Source of the DNA: an uncultured Acidobacteriota bacterium
GTDB taxonomy: Bacteria; Acidobacteriota; Vicinamibacteria; Marinacidobacterales; SMYC01
Length of the DNA stretch: 64,000 bases
Assembly (NCBI GenBank): GCA_947259165.1
Contig: CAMYKY010000004.1
Coordinates: forward strand, 46,481 to 110,480
Direction: 5' to 3'
Shown: in pieces, positions 10,000-19,971 of the stretch
Position numbering within the stretch: the first letter of the stretch is position 1
Layout: every line of letters begins with the position of its first letter
The notes under the pieces: model-generated
What the model saw: only the letters and a program-made list of their open reading frames with translations
What the model was told of the DNA's origin: nothing
The model's database searches: none
Made by a program: the position numbers and the translations under genes

Positions 10000-11502
10000 T
10001 CACGCAAGGCGGCGGAAAAACAAGATCACCATCACCGTGTAGAGCTCGAGGCGACCCACAATCATCAACAACGCAAGGACCACCTTCGCCGCCCCGGGCA
10101 CTCCCGCGTAGTTCATGGTCGGGCCGACCCCCGCGAAGCCGGGACCGATGTTGCCGAGGCACGCCGCCGAGGCCGAAAACGCCGTGACTGGATCGACGCC
10201 AAAGATGGTGAGCACGAGTCCGCCGAGCACGAACAGTAGCAAGAACAACACGAAGAACGTCGTTACCGACGATACGACATCATCGGGAATCCCTCGACCT
10301 CCCAGCCTCACCGGCAACACCGCATGCGGTTGGAGCATTCGCTTCAAGTCGACTCCGATCTTCTTGAACACGATATACAAGCGAACGATCTTCACCGAGC
10401 CACCCGTCGAGCCGGCGCACCCGCCAGTGAACATGAGCATGAAGAGGAGCACTCGCGACACCTGCGGCCAGGCGTCGTAGTCGGCGGTCGCGAATCCCGT
10501 CGTGGTCACGATGCTCACCACCTGGAACGCGGAAAGCCTCAGCGCCTCGAATAACGAGCTCGTCGTGCGATCCAACATCAGATCCAGGAACACGACCGAG
10601 GTGCCGATGCATAGGATCCCCAGGTAGAGACGCAGCTCCGAATCGCTCTTCAAGTTAGAAAACTTCCCGCGGAGCCACTGATAGTGGAGAGCGAAGCTCA
10701 TCCCCGCGAGGACCATAAACAGCGTGACGGTCCATTCGACCGGTGCGCTGTCGAACGCGCTGATGCTTGCATTCCTCGTCGAGAAACCGCCGGTCGCCAT
10801 CGAAGCGAAAGCGTGCGCGACCGCGTCGAGCGGGCCTAACCCGAGCGCGAGCAAGATCCCGATCTCGGCGAGGGTCAACACGAGGTAGATGCCCCACAGC
10901 GCCTTCGCGGTTTGCGCAATGCGCGGGGTGAGCTTCTCCTGGATGGGTCCGGGCGCCTCGGCCCCGAGAAGCTCCATGCCGCCCACCGCGAGTTTCGGGA
11001 GGACGGCGATACCGAGAACGATGATGCCCATTCCCCCGATCCACTGTGTCAGCGCCCGCCACAACAAGATCGAGCTCGGCAGAGTCTCGACATCGGTGAA
11101 GATCGAGGCACCCGTCGTCGTGAAACCGGAGGCCGATTCGAAGAGCGCGTTCACCGTGAATGCGACGCCGTTCTCCAACATGTACGGCAGGGCGCCAACG
11201 CTCGTCGCAACGAGCCACGCCGAGCTAACGAGCAGAAACGCTTCGCGTCGGCCGAAGTCGAAATCATCACCTTGATGGAAATACCTCTCGAGAAACAGGC
11301 CGAGCGCACCCGCGATCCCCGCAGCAACATAGAAGGACCACCGCGCATCTTCCTGGAGATACTGCCCGACGAGCGCGGGAATCAGAAGCGAAAGCGCCAG
11401 CGACAGCAGCAAACGACCGAGAAGAAACAAGACGCTGCCGATGTTGACGTTGATGCGAAACCGGCCTGAGAGGGACTTCGCATCGACTTTTCCCGCCATC
11501 AC
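10000..11502 (-). CDS. trkH: Trk-type potassium uptake membrane protein (TrkH family)
   Basis: Multi-TM; SASGFTTTGASIF, TQWIGGMGIIVLG, GGCAGSTGGSVKIVR selectivity-filter/TrkH motifs. Confidence 0.92.
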   Translation of the reverse strand: MMAGKVDAKSLSGRFRINVNIGSVLFLLGRLLLSLALSLLIPALVGQYLQEDARWSFYVAAGIAGALGLFLERYFHQGDDFDFGRREAFLLVSSAWLVATSVGALPYMLENGVAFTVNALFESASGFTTTGASIFTDVETLPSSILLWRALTQWIGGMGIIVLGIAVLPKLAVGGMELLGAEAPGPIQEKLTPRIAQTAKALWGIYLVLTLAEIGILLALGLGPLDAVAHAFASMATGGFSTRNASISAFDSAPVEWTVTLFMVLAGMSFALHYQWLRGKFSNLKSDSELRLYLGILCIGTSVVFLDLMLDRTTSSLFEALRLSAFQVVSIVTTTGFATADYDAWPQVSRVLLFMLMFTGGCAGSTGGSVKIVRLYIVFKKIGVDLKRMLQPHAVLPVRLGGRGIPDDVVSSVTTFFVLFLLLFVLGGLVLTIFGVDPVTAFSASAACLGNIGPGFAGVGPTMNYAGVPGAAKVVLALLMIVGRLELYTVMVILFFRRLA

Positions 11503-12830
11503 CGTGCGCGGAACAACTTCTCGAGCGCGGGAAGTGCTTCCGTCAAGCTGAACACGAGCGCGCGATCCCCGACTTGGAACATGAAGTCACCATCGGGAAC
11601 GTAGCGCTCTTCGCCGCGAATGACGGCCCCCACGATGCTGTCTTTGGGGAGCTTTGTTTTTCTCAACGGCGCTTTCAGGACGCGGGAGCTATCGGGCACC
11701 TGAAACTCCACAACCTCGGCCTCACCGCTCGCCACCAGGTCGAGACTCAGAATCTCGCGACGGTGAACCATACGGAGGATCGTACCGGCGGTAATGAGAC
11801 GAGGTGAGAGCCCGATATCAACGCGGGCTGCGCGCAGCACGTTCCAAAACTCCGGACGTTGATACAAGCTGACGACGATACGGGCCCCGGCCTCGTGCGC
11901 CAGGTACGAGCTGATCACGTTACTTTCATCATCCTGCGTCGCGGCGACGAAGTAGTCGGCGTCGGCAGCGCCCGCTTCCTTCAAGATCCCGGTATCGGTT
12001 GCATCGCCGTGTAGGACGAGCGCCTCGGGCACCTCGGTCGCCAGCGCCAGAGCTTTTTTTGCTTGCCGCTGGATCACGGTCACCTGAACGTTGTCTTCGA
12101 CGAGCCGTTTCGCGAGCCAACTGCCGACGTGACCCGCACCTGCAATCACGACCTTGTGCACCGGTGGCGCTTCGACCCCCAAAGCCCGGAGAAACTCGCG
12201 CGCGGTTTCGGTACGACCCACCGCGTACACGCGTCGCCCAGGCTTGAGCTCGGTGTCACCGCGCGGAATCGTCAGCTTCCCGCCGCGCTCCACGCCGACG
12301 AGAATCCAACCGTCGGGGCCAGATAGCTCTCTGAGCGGACGGCCGTAAATATCGGCGTCGCGAGAAGGACGCGTCCGCAGCAGAATCAATTTTCCGTCTT
12401 CAAAAAAATGCGCCTTGCTAACGCCGGGCACTCGGGTCAAGCCAAGGATCTCTTCGGCGACGAGCCTCTCTGGATGAAGTGGGATGATGTTGGGATCCGC
12501 CTGCAGTAGCGGATTCTCGCCGTATTGAGGGTTTCCGAGGCGGGCGACGCATTTTTTCGCGCCGAGACCTCTCGCCGTCAGGACCGCCAGCAGATTGACG
12601 GCATCCCCGTCGGACACGCTGAAGAACAAGTCGGCGTTGTCGACACCGTGCTCCTTCAATAGCTGTGGCTGACACCCGTCGCCGTGAATGCCCAGGACAT
12701 CGAGCTCCGCCTGAACCTTCTTCGCGCGAGCTGCATCCGCCTCGATGACCACGAGGTCATGCCCTTCGCGAGAGAGAGAGCTCGCGATGTGAAAGCCCAC
12801 TTCGCCCGCGCCGACGATGAAAATGCGCAT
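11499..12830 (-). CDS. trkA: Trk system potassium transporter regulatory protein TrkA (two RCK/KTN domains)
   Basis: MRIFIVGAGEVGFHIASSLSREGHDLVVIE and second nucleotide-binding fold VVIAGAGHVGSWLAKRL; overlaps trkH start. ATG at 12830 chosen as homologous start. Confidence 0.92.
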   Translation of the reverse strand: MRIFIVGAGEVGFHIASSLSREGHDLVVIEADAARAKKVQAELDVLGIHGDGCQPQLLKEHGVDNADLFFSVSDGDAVNLLAVLTARGLGAKKCVARLGNPQYGENPLLQADPNIIPLHPERLVAEEILGLTRVPGVSKAHFFEDGKLILLRTRPSRDADIYGRPLRELSGPDGWILVGVERGGKLTIPRGDTELKPGRRVYAVGRTETAREFLRALGVEAPPVHKVVIAGAGHVGSWLAKRLVEDNVQVTVIQRQAKKALALATEVPEALVLHGDATDTGILKEAGAADADYFVAATQDDESNVISSYLAHEAGARIVVSLYQRPEFWNVLRAARVDIGLSPRLITAGTILRMVHRREILSLDLVASGEAEVVEFQVPDSSRVLKAPLRKTKLPKDSIVGAVIRGEERYVPDGDFMFQVGDRALVFSLTEALPALEKLFRAR

Positions 12831-13018
12831 GAGAGTCCGAAGTTCTAGCTCAACGTCGAAGAGTAAGCAAGGGTTCCATATAGGAAACATCATTGTATTC
12901 ACTAAAGGAAACACGCGCAGAGCCGCGTTGGGACCCCACTGGCAATCCCCGACGCTAGGTGAGACGATAGAGATACACACGAAACCCAAATTTCAGGATC
13001 TTCCTCGCGGCAATCTCT

Positions 13019-14992
13019 ATGCCCAAAGCCGAGATTCCCAGCAAAGTCGGTAAATACGATGTTCGCGGCCTCGTGGGTCGCGGCGCGATGGGTGTTGTCT
13101 ATAGCGCGGTCGATCCGGCGCTCGGCCGGTCTGTCGCCATCAAGACGATGTCGATCGCGGAGTCCCCGAACGAGGCCGAGCTGCGTCTGCGCTTCCTGAG
13201 GGAAGCTCAAGCAGCGGGTCAGCTCCAGCACCCCAACATCATCACCGTGCACGAGCTCTTCGAAGAGGGTGACACCGCGTACCTGGTGATGGAGCTGCTC
13301 GAGGGCGCGGCGCTCTCGTCAATCCTGAAGCGGAAGAAAAGCCTCTCTCTCGGCCAGAAACTGTCGATTATCGATCAAATTGCAACAGGACTCTCCGAAG
13401 CCCACGCCCACAAAATCGTTCATCGCGACCTGAAACCCTCGAACGTTTTCGTCCTCAGAAGCGGCGTCGTCAAAGTGCTCGATTTCGGTGTGGCCAAGGT
13501 CGGCGAAGGAGAGCTCACCAAGGCGGGTACCGTGTTTGGTACCGTCGAGTACATGGCGCCGGAGCAGGTGCGCGGGCAAGTGGTCACGCCCCAGGCGGAC
13601 ATTTTCTCGCTCGGCGTCGTCGCGTACGAGGTTCTCGCTGGAAGGAATCCGTTTCGCGCCGACACGCTCGCGGCATCGGTTTTCAAAATCGTCTCCGACG
13701 ATCCCGGCAAGCTCAGCGACGAGATGGAAGTACCAGCGGAGATCGAAGCCCTCGTCGACAAGGCCCTGGCCAAGCAGATGAGAGAGCGTTTTGTCTCGCT
13801 CGCCGAGTTCCGAACGGCGCTCGCGGCGGCGATGGCGAACGCCAACCTACCGCTGGCCGCGCCGGAGCTCAGCGAGGAGGACGTCGTCATCACAAAAGAT
13901 CGCGGCGACTCGCTCGCGATGTCGGTCGAGCCCCGCGTATCTCAGTGGTCGAACGTCGCGGCGCAGGCGGACCTTCTGGAGGAGGTTTACCGCCGGGGTG
14001 TCGAGTCCTTTAATGAAGGAAACTTCGAGGACTGCGTCTTGAAGATGAGCCAGGTGCTCGATGAGGTTCCCGTGCACGCGATGTCGCTGCACTACCTGGC
14101 CACGAGCGAGGGGAAGCTCCGCCAAAAACGATTGAGTGAAGACGCAAGACGGCGCGCTTCGGCTTACTTGTCAGCGATGCGAGATGCGCACAGGCGCGGC
14201 GACTCGGTGTTGGTCACCGACCAAGCAAACGAGCTCCTCGCGGTCGATCCCGAATCACTCGAGGCGCGATGGTATCGTCGCAACGCCGAGGCGCGCCTGC
14301 GTGCATCCTCCGTCGGAGGCCGTACCCATTCAACATCTACGGCGACCACAGGCGATGGCGGGCGCACGGCGTCCAGGTCGCGGGACGGGTCATTGGCTCA
14401 CCCGGGCGGCAGCTTTGGTTATGCGCCTTCGACCCGCGAGGGACAATTCGGCTCCGGCCGCACGTTCCCAGGCGCTGACGGCGCCCCAAGTGCCATGGCC
14501 TCCCGAGACACGCGCTCCGGAGGCGCCAAAGGGGTCTGGTTTCTCGGCGGCGTCGCGCTCTTGTTCGTCGCGCTCGTCGGCATGTGGCTCGGAAGCTTGG
14601 GCGAGCCGAAGCCCGCGGTGTCCGCGGATCCCATCCAGCTCCCGGGCGTCCGGAACTCTCCGTTCAACGATCTGGACGACGACGAGACCGTCGTCCTCCG
14701 TTTGCCGACACGAGAGCCGGCATTCACGCTCAGCTATGTCATCCCGACGTCGGTCGTCGCGGGAGAATCCACGACGATCGGTCTGTTCGGACGCGACTTC
14801 CCGAGCGACGTGGTTGTGTCCATCGCCGACGAGTCCGTCTCGATCGTCTCGACCACGGTGCATAGCGGAGATCACATCGAGCTCCAGCTCCTCGCGGCCG
14901 AGCCGCGCGAGTCCATCGAGATCCTGGTCGCCGCTACCGGCGGCTACCGAGCGAGCGTCCCAATCGAAGTCGAGCTCGCGAGCGAACCCTGA
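13019..14992 (+). CDS. Membrane Ser/Thr protein kinase (PknB-type) with TPR-like segment and predicted extracytoplasmic TIG/IPT-like C-terminus
   Basis: VGRGAMGVVYSAVDPALGR, HRDLKPSNVF, DFGVAKVG, MAPEQVRG motifs; TM segment GVWFLGGVALLFVALVGMWLG; beta-rich C-terminus. Confidence 0.9.
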   Translation: MPKAEIPSKVGKYDVRGLVGRGAMGVVYSAVDPALGRSVAIKTMSIAESPNEAELRLRFLREAQAAGQLQHPNIITVHELFEEGDTAYLVMELLEGAALSSILKRKKSLSLGQKLSIIDQIATGLSEAHAHKIVHRDLKPSNVFVLRSGVVKVLDFGVAKVGEGELTKAGTVFGTVEYMAPEQVRGQVVTPQADIFSLGVVAYEVLAGRNPFRADTLAASVFKIVSDDPGKLSDEMEVPAEIEALVDKALAKQMRERFVSLAEFRTALAAAMANANLPLAAPELSEEDVVITKDRGDSLAMSVEPRVSQWSNVAAQADLLEEVYRRGVESFNEGNFEDCVLKMSQVLDEVPVHAMSLHYLATSEGKLRQKRLSEDARRRASAYLSAMRDAHRRGDSVLVTDQANELLAVDPESLEARWYRRNAEARLRASSVGGRTHSTSTATTGDGGRTASRSRDGSLAHPGGSFGYAPSTREGQFGSGRTFPGADGAPSAMASRDTRSGGAKGVWFLGGVALLFVALVGMWLGSLGEPKPAVSADPIQLPGVRNSPFNDLDDDETVVLRLPTREPAFTLSYVIPTSVVAGESTTIGLFGRDFPSDVVVSIADESVSIVSTTVHSGDHIELQLLAAEPRESIEILVAATGGYRASVPIEVELASEP

Positions 14993-15095
14993 TGTACCAA
15001 ATCGGCGCAGCCCTGGTGAGGGAGTTTCACCACGACGATATCGAAACCGGGACCAACTATCTTGATTTCCCGCAGTTAAAGCGTGGCGTCACCCA

Positions 15096-15111
15096 TGGCA
15101 CACTACTTGCT
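15096..15111 (+). promoter_or_regulatory. Putative sigma-54 (RpoN) promoter upstream of wzc-like gene
   Basis: TGGCACactacTTGCt: GG-N10-GC spacing with TGGCAC and TTGC elements, intergenic, ~160 bp upstream of the 15273 start. Confidence 0.6.
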
Positions 15112-15272
15112 TTGAAACCTTAGCGAAGCCCCTTAAAATTCTCAAAAAATAATCCATTCTTTTTTGAATCGTTTGGAGAACAAGAACTGCCAAAACCGAC
15201 GCGATCGTCGGTAGCGAGAACGACCCAAACAACTTCTCAGAAACAGTAGATGGATCCGAAAACGAGCTGATC

Positions 15273-17564
15273 ATGTCGAACGCCAAGTGGCCACACGAAG
15301 CCCCGCCAAGGCCCGAGCCCGAAGCGGCCGACTTCTTTCCGCAGACCACCGAGACCCATCTCCGGGACTATTGGTACATCATCCTCAAGCGACGCTGGAT
15401 GATTCTCGCTGTGGTTGTTTGCGTCGTCTCCTACTCGGCCGCTCGCGCTCTGATGCGAAAGCCAGTCTACTCTGCGACCTCCGTGCTGCAGATCGATCGC
15501 GGAAAAATCAACCTCGTGCAAGACGTCATGACGCCCGACTACTGGACCGGTTACAATGAGTTTTATCCGACCCAGCAGCGCGTTCTCCAAAGTCGGAACC
15601 TCGCCCGGCGTGTGGTTCGACAGCTTCGCTTGTGGGAGCATCCGTACTTCACCGGCGGGCATCCGCTCGAAGCCGACGAGCAAACGCTCGAAAATCTCTC
15701 CGGCGCAGTCGTCGGGATGCTACAAATCGACCAGATCCGAAACACCCAGCTCATGGAGCTGCGTTTCACCACGCTCGACCCACAGGTCTCCGCCGACCTG
15801 TCGAATGCGCTCGCACAACAATACATCGCCTTCAGTAGCGAGAGCGAGACGACGCTGGCCCGGGACACGGCCGGATTCATCGGAGAGCAAGTCGAAAAGA
15901 TTCAAAAAGAAATTCAGCAGCGGGAGAAACTTCTCCAGGAGTACAGCCAGCGCGAAGACTTGATGATGGTAAACGAAAAAGAGCTCAGCGTCATGCGCCA
16001 ACTGGAAGAGCTCAATACCGCCTACACTCAAGCACGCGCGGCGCGAGCGAACGCGGAAGCCAACTTCCGCAGTATCTCTGCCGACGCATCCGGTCTACCG
16101 GAAGTCCAGTCGAACCCTTCGATTGAAGATCTGCGTAGCGAACGAGAGCGCGCTCGAAGGAGCGTTGCGGATCTCAGCTCCAAGTTCAAAGACGACTGGC
16201 CCGAGCTCCGGCGTGCTCGCGAAACGCTAGCAGACATCGACCGGCGCTTGGTCCAAGAGCAGCGGACGGTCGCGAAGAAGCTCGTGGCCCAGTCCCAAGT
16301 CGAGTACCGGGCAGCGCTCGAACGAGAAACCCTCCTGCTCCAAGAAGTCGAGGCCCAGAAGCAGGAAGCCCAGGAGCTCACCGAGCTCACGTCGAACTAT
16401 AACCAGATCAAGGCGGAGGTCGACAATCAACGCTCCATGCTCCAGCAGCTCTTGCGGCGCCGCACCGAGACGGGACTCTCCGCCGAGCTCGGCGAGCGCC
16501 AGCCCGTCAACGTACGCATCGTGGAGGCCGCTCTCGTACCGAGAGGAGCGAATGGGCCTGGGCTCAAGAGAAACTTGTTCATGGGGGCGTTGATAGGTAT
16601 CGGACTGGCTCTAGGCGCAGCTTTTTTTCTCGACTACTGGGAAACCGCCATTTACACGATCGAGGATTTGAGAAGGCACGTGCCGCTCCCCTACATGGGG
16701 ATGGTGCCGCGTCTCGAGGCCGCGTCGTTTGCGCTCTGGGCGGGCAGCAGGGGGAAATTCCTAGCTTACGACCCTGGCGAGGCGGTCAGCCCGCGGCGGG
16801 GCAAGAGCATGAATCGAACCCGCTCGGCGCTCGCGCTCTCCCAAACGACGAAAGTCGCGTCGCGCGCCAAAGAAGACACCTCGATGATCGCCGAGCGCTT
16901 CAAATTCCTTCGTGGCTCCCTCCTGCTATCGACCCCCGGAGCGCCGCCGCGAACCGTGCTCGTGACCGGACCCGACAAGAACGCCGGCAAGACGTTCGTC
17001 GCGTGCAATCTCGCGACGTCCCTCGCGGATCTCAACAAGAAAGTCCTTCTCATCGACGCCGATCTGCGCAATCCCCAACTTCACAAGGTGTTCCGCTTCA
17101 AGAATCGAGTCGGGTTGTCGAACGTTCTCTCCGGTCAAACGACGATCGAGAAAGGCTGTATCGTCTCGACTCCCATCCCGAACCTCTATGTCTTGCTTGC
17201 GGGGCCCGCAAGCCCGACACCCGCCGAGCTTCTAGGCTCCTCCAAGATGGAAGAGACGATGGCGCAGTGCATGGAGCACTTCGACTATGTCCTGCTCGAT
17301 TCGGCGCCGCTTCTCCCCGTATTCGACTCGCATTACTTGACGGTGCGCGCCGACGCGAACTTGCTCGTAGTCCGAAGCGGCCACACGTCGCGACACGCGG
17401 TAACGCAGAGTTTGGATCTCATCGATCGCGTCGGCGGCCGTGTCACCGGCGTGGTTTTGAACGATGTCAATCTCGCTGACTACGCTCAAAACTACTACTA
17501 CAGCTACCACAGCTACGAGTACGGCACCTATGCCGAAGACCCGGTAGAGCGAAGGGCGGGTTGA
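15273..17564 (+). CDS. Polysaccharide biosynthesis tyrosine autokinase (Wzc-like, Wzz domain + BY-kinase)
   Basis: Wzz-like N-terminus and coiled coil; Walker A GPDKNAGKTFVACNLATSL, Walker A' VLLIDADLRNP; Tyr-rich C-terminal tail NYYYSYHSYEYGTY. Confidence 0.92.
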   Translation: MSNAKWPHEAPPRPEPEAADFFPQTTETHLRDYWYIILKRRWMILAVVVCVVSYSAARALMRKPVYSATSVLQIDRGKINLVQDVMTPDYWTGYNEFYPTQQRVLQSRNLARRVVRQLRLWEHPYFTGGHPLEADEQTLENLSGAVVGMLQIDQIRNTQLMELRFTTLDPQVSADLSNALAQQYIAFSSESETTLARDTAGFIGEQVEKIQKEIQQREKLLQEYSQREDLMMVNEKELSVMRQLEELNTAYTQARAARANAEANFRSISADASGLPEVQSNPSIEDLRSERERARRSVADLSSKFKDDWPELRRARETLADIDRRLVQEQRTVAKKLVAQSQVEYRAALERETLLLQEVEAQKQEAQELTELTSNYNQIKAEVDNQRSMLQQLLRRRTETGLSAELGERQPVNVRIVEAALVPRGANGPGLKRNLFMGALIGIGLALGAAFFLDYWETAIYTIEDLRRHVPLPYMGMVPRLEAASFALWAGSRGKFLAYDPGEAVSPRRGKSMNRTRSALALSQTTKVASRAKEDTSMIAERFKFLRGSLLLSTPGAPPRTVLVTGPDKNAGKTFVACNLATSLADLNKKVLLIDADLRNPQLHKVFRFKNRVGLSNVLSGQTTIEKGCIVSTPIPNLYVLLAGPASPTPAELLGSSKMEETMAQCMEHFDYVLLDSAPLLPVFDSHYLTVRADANLLVVRSGHTSRHAVTQSLDLIDRVGGRVTGVVLNDVNLADYAQNYYYSYHSYEYGTYAEDPVERRAG

Positions 17565-18730
17565 TCCCCATTCCGGACGCCGCCGAAGGGCCCCCAAGCC
17601 CCGAGAACCTTGCTGCCCTCGACGATGTCGTAAAGACGTGCGGGAGCCGGATCCGCTCCGGCAAAAGCTTCTTCGAAACCGCTGAATCCGAACGTCTGTC
17701 ACCCCTCCTCTACCACGTGTTCGATCGTCTCGGTTGGCCCGACACCGTGTCCAAGGAAGAGCAGCACCACTTCCGGAAGGCTTATTACCTGAGTGCCGGC
17801 CAGAACGTCGAGCTGCTGGGTGCGCTATCCGAGGCGGCCCTCGCTCTGCGCGAACAGGATATCCCCTGTGTCGCGTTCAAGGGCGCCGCACTGGTGAAGC
17901 GAATCTACCCCAACGTCGCCGTGCGTCCCATGGGCGATGTCGACGTCTATGTACCCCCTGCTAGCGCCGAGCACGCCGAGGCAGTGCTCTCCACGCTTGG
18001 CTATCGGCCCTTTTGTCCTGACATGACCCCGGGTCTGAGTCGACGCATTCGTCACGCGCGCCTGTACGTCGGTGGGACCCGGGAGACGACGAGCATCGAC
18101 CTCCACTGGTCCTTGGTCGGACACAGCAACGATGCCCGATCTCCCGATCCACACTGGCTGCGCCGAAATATTGTCGCGCGCAATGGCGATCCTTGGATGC
18201 ATTTTTCCGACACCGCGCACCTTCTCTACCTGAGCGCGCACATGAAGCTGCAACACTACGACGAGGAGATTCCCCTGTTGTGGTGTCTCGACTTCTACCT
18301 CCTCGCGACTCGGGGGGACATCGCTTGGGACCAGCTCTTGAGCGATGCTCGCCGCTTTGGCTGGACCGACGCCGTGAGCGCCGTCGCATTCGATGTCCGA
18401 GAGCGTCTAGGCGTCGCGCTACCCGCACCCCTCGAGCGGATCGCTAGCGCTCCGAAAGCCCCGCTTCATCGTCACGGCGCGCGGAACGAGCCCGAGCGCG
18501 TCTTGAACGAGCTCCGAGCCCTGGGGTGGTCGGGTCGCCTCGCGCTTGTGAGAGCCTACGTCCTGCCGTCACCCACCTACATCCGCTTCCGCTACCAGAC
18601 GCTGAGCTGTCCTCTCGGGTATGCCAAACGTTGGAGCACGATGCTCGCCCGGGCGGGCACTATTCTTCTGCGCGCACTGCGGCGCAAGCCCGGGACTCGC
18701 CCACTATTGACTTCGCGAGAAAATTGCTAG
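17561..18730 (+). CDS. Nucleotidyltransferase family protein (NTP_transf_5-like)
   Basis: VAFKGAALVKRIYPNVAVRPMGDVDVYVPP (DxD after RPMGD); TTG start overlapping the wzc stop. Confidence 0.75.
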   Translation: MIPIPDAAEGPPSPENLAALDDVVKTCGSRIRSGKSFFETAESERLSPLLYHVFDRLGWPDTVSKEEQHHFRKAYYLSAGQNVELLGALSEAALALREQDIPCVAFKGAALVKRIYPNVAVRPMGDVDVYVPPASAEHAEAVLSTLGYRPFCPDMTPGLSRRIRHARLYVGGTRETTSIDLHWSLVGHSNDARSPDPHWLRRNIVARNGDPWMHFSDTAHLLYLSAHMKLQHYDEEIPLLWCLDFYLLATRGDIAWDQLLSDARRFGWTDAVSAVAFDVRERLGVALPAPLERIASAPKAPLHRHGARNEPERVLNELRALGWSGRLALVRAYVLPSPTYIRFRYQTLSCPLGYAKRWSTMLARAGTILLRALRRKPGTRPLLTSRENC

Positions 18731-18753
18731 GATCGTTTTGTCATCTAAAACCC

Positions 18754-19671
18754 ATGAGCACTGAGAGCCTTGGAGCGCGCTACCTCGCCCACCCAGATCG
18801 ATTTCCCGAGTGGGGCGAGGGAGCGCCGTTCGGCCCGCGAGAGACCTCGATGACCATCTGCGGTACGCGCGTTCGCATCTCGGGACTGAGCCACGAGCAA
18901 GACCGCGCGATTCACGCTTTGTGGCCTGACTTCGTGGGCGAGGACGTCGCTGAGCCAGCCGCTTTGAGCGTTTTTCGGACTCCTGAGTCGACATTCAAGA
19001 AACTGGATCGCTGGGTCTACGAGCTCGACTTCGACTACCAGCCAGGGTCCTTGCGCCTCGCCGGGCTCGATCTCATGGCGCGGGTCGACATGAGCTCACC
19101 GCTACGCGCCGCACTCTGGATCGCTACCGAGTCGCCCGACACCTTCCACGGTGCGTTTGAGAACTTTCTTCGTGTCGTCGTCGCGTATGCGGCGATGCAT
19201 CGAGGCGGCGCCTTGGTGCACAGCGCTGCCGTCGTCGACGGTGACGACGCCTGGCTGTTCGTCGGCCACTCAGGCGCCGGCAAGTCGACGGTCTCCCAGC
19301 TAGGACTCGACTCGGGTCGGCGCGTGCTCAGCGACGACCTGAACCCGATTCTCCCACGCGAGGACAACGGGATCGACGTCGTCGGTAGCCCCTTCCTCGG
19401 CGATCTCGGCACACGCTCGCCCGCGCGCCATCGACTCTCGGCTATCTATCGCCTGGAACAAGGAACAGAGGATAGTCTCCGCCCCATGGGCGCCGCCGAA
19501 ACGCTCGCGTGTCTGATGGCATGCGCACCTTACATCAACCGTGATCGGCACCGAGCCGATACGCTTTGTTCGAACCTATTGGAGATGGCACAACAGGTGC
19601 CTGCCAAGGTTTTGACCTTTCGTCGGGACGGAACGTTCTGGCCGCTTCTAGAGAGGACAGCGCTTGCCTGA
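18754..19671 (+). CDS. HPr-kinase-related (HprK-like) kinase
   Basis: P-loop WLFVGHSGAGKSTVSQLGLDSGRRVLSDDLNPI typical of HprK-related kinases; located between nucleotidyltransferase and PqqD genes. Confidence 0.78.
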   Translation: MSTESLGARYLAHPDRFPEWGEGAPFGPRETSMTICGTRVRISGLSHEQDRAIHALWPDFVGEDVAEPAALSVFRTPESTFKKLDRWVYELDFDYQPGSLRLAGLDLMARVDMSSPLRAALWIATESPDTFHGAFENFLRVVVAYAAMHRGGALVHSAAVVDGDDAWLFVGHSGAGKSTVSQLGLDSGRRVLSDDLNPILPREDNGIDVVGSPFLGDLGTRSPARHRLSAIYRLEQGTEDSLRPMGAAETLACLMACAPYINRDRHRADTLCSNLLEMAQQVPAKVLTFRRDGTFWPLLERTALA

Positions 19672-19966
19672 TTTGAATCTCGTATTTAGACGTAAGGATG
19701 ACATTCGCTACCGTGTCGTCGGAGACGAGGCCATCGTCGTTCGCCAGAACGCCGCGGAGGTTCTTGCGCTCAATGACGTTGGCGCGCGTGTTCTCGAGCT
19801 CATCGACGCCGACAAGACGCTCGCACAGGTGATCGCGACGATGTCGGGTGAGTACGACGTCCGCCCAGACGAGCTCGCGAACGATGTGCAACGTTTTGTT
19901 GCCGCTATCCGGGATGCCGGTATCGTCGTGGATGTCAGCGAGGAAGTCAGCGAAAAGGTCCGCTGA
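19664..19966 (+). CDS. PqqD family peptide-chaperone / RRE-like protein
   Basis: VVGDEAIVVRQNAAEVLALNDVGARVLELIDADKTLAQVIATMSGEYDV matches the PqqD fold pattern; ~100 aa. Confidence 0.8.
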   Translation: MPDLNLVFRRKDDIRYRVVGDEAIVVRQNAAEVLALNDVGARVLELIDADKTLAQVIATMSGEYDVRPDELANDVQRFVAAIRDAGIVVDVSEEVSEKVR

Positions 19967-19971
19967 AAATC

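Noticed and set aside
12948-12966. Possible sigma-54 site TGGCAATCCCCGACGC upstream of the kinase gene
   Set aside because: GG-to-GC spacing is 11, not 10, and the -12 element is poor.
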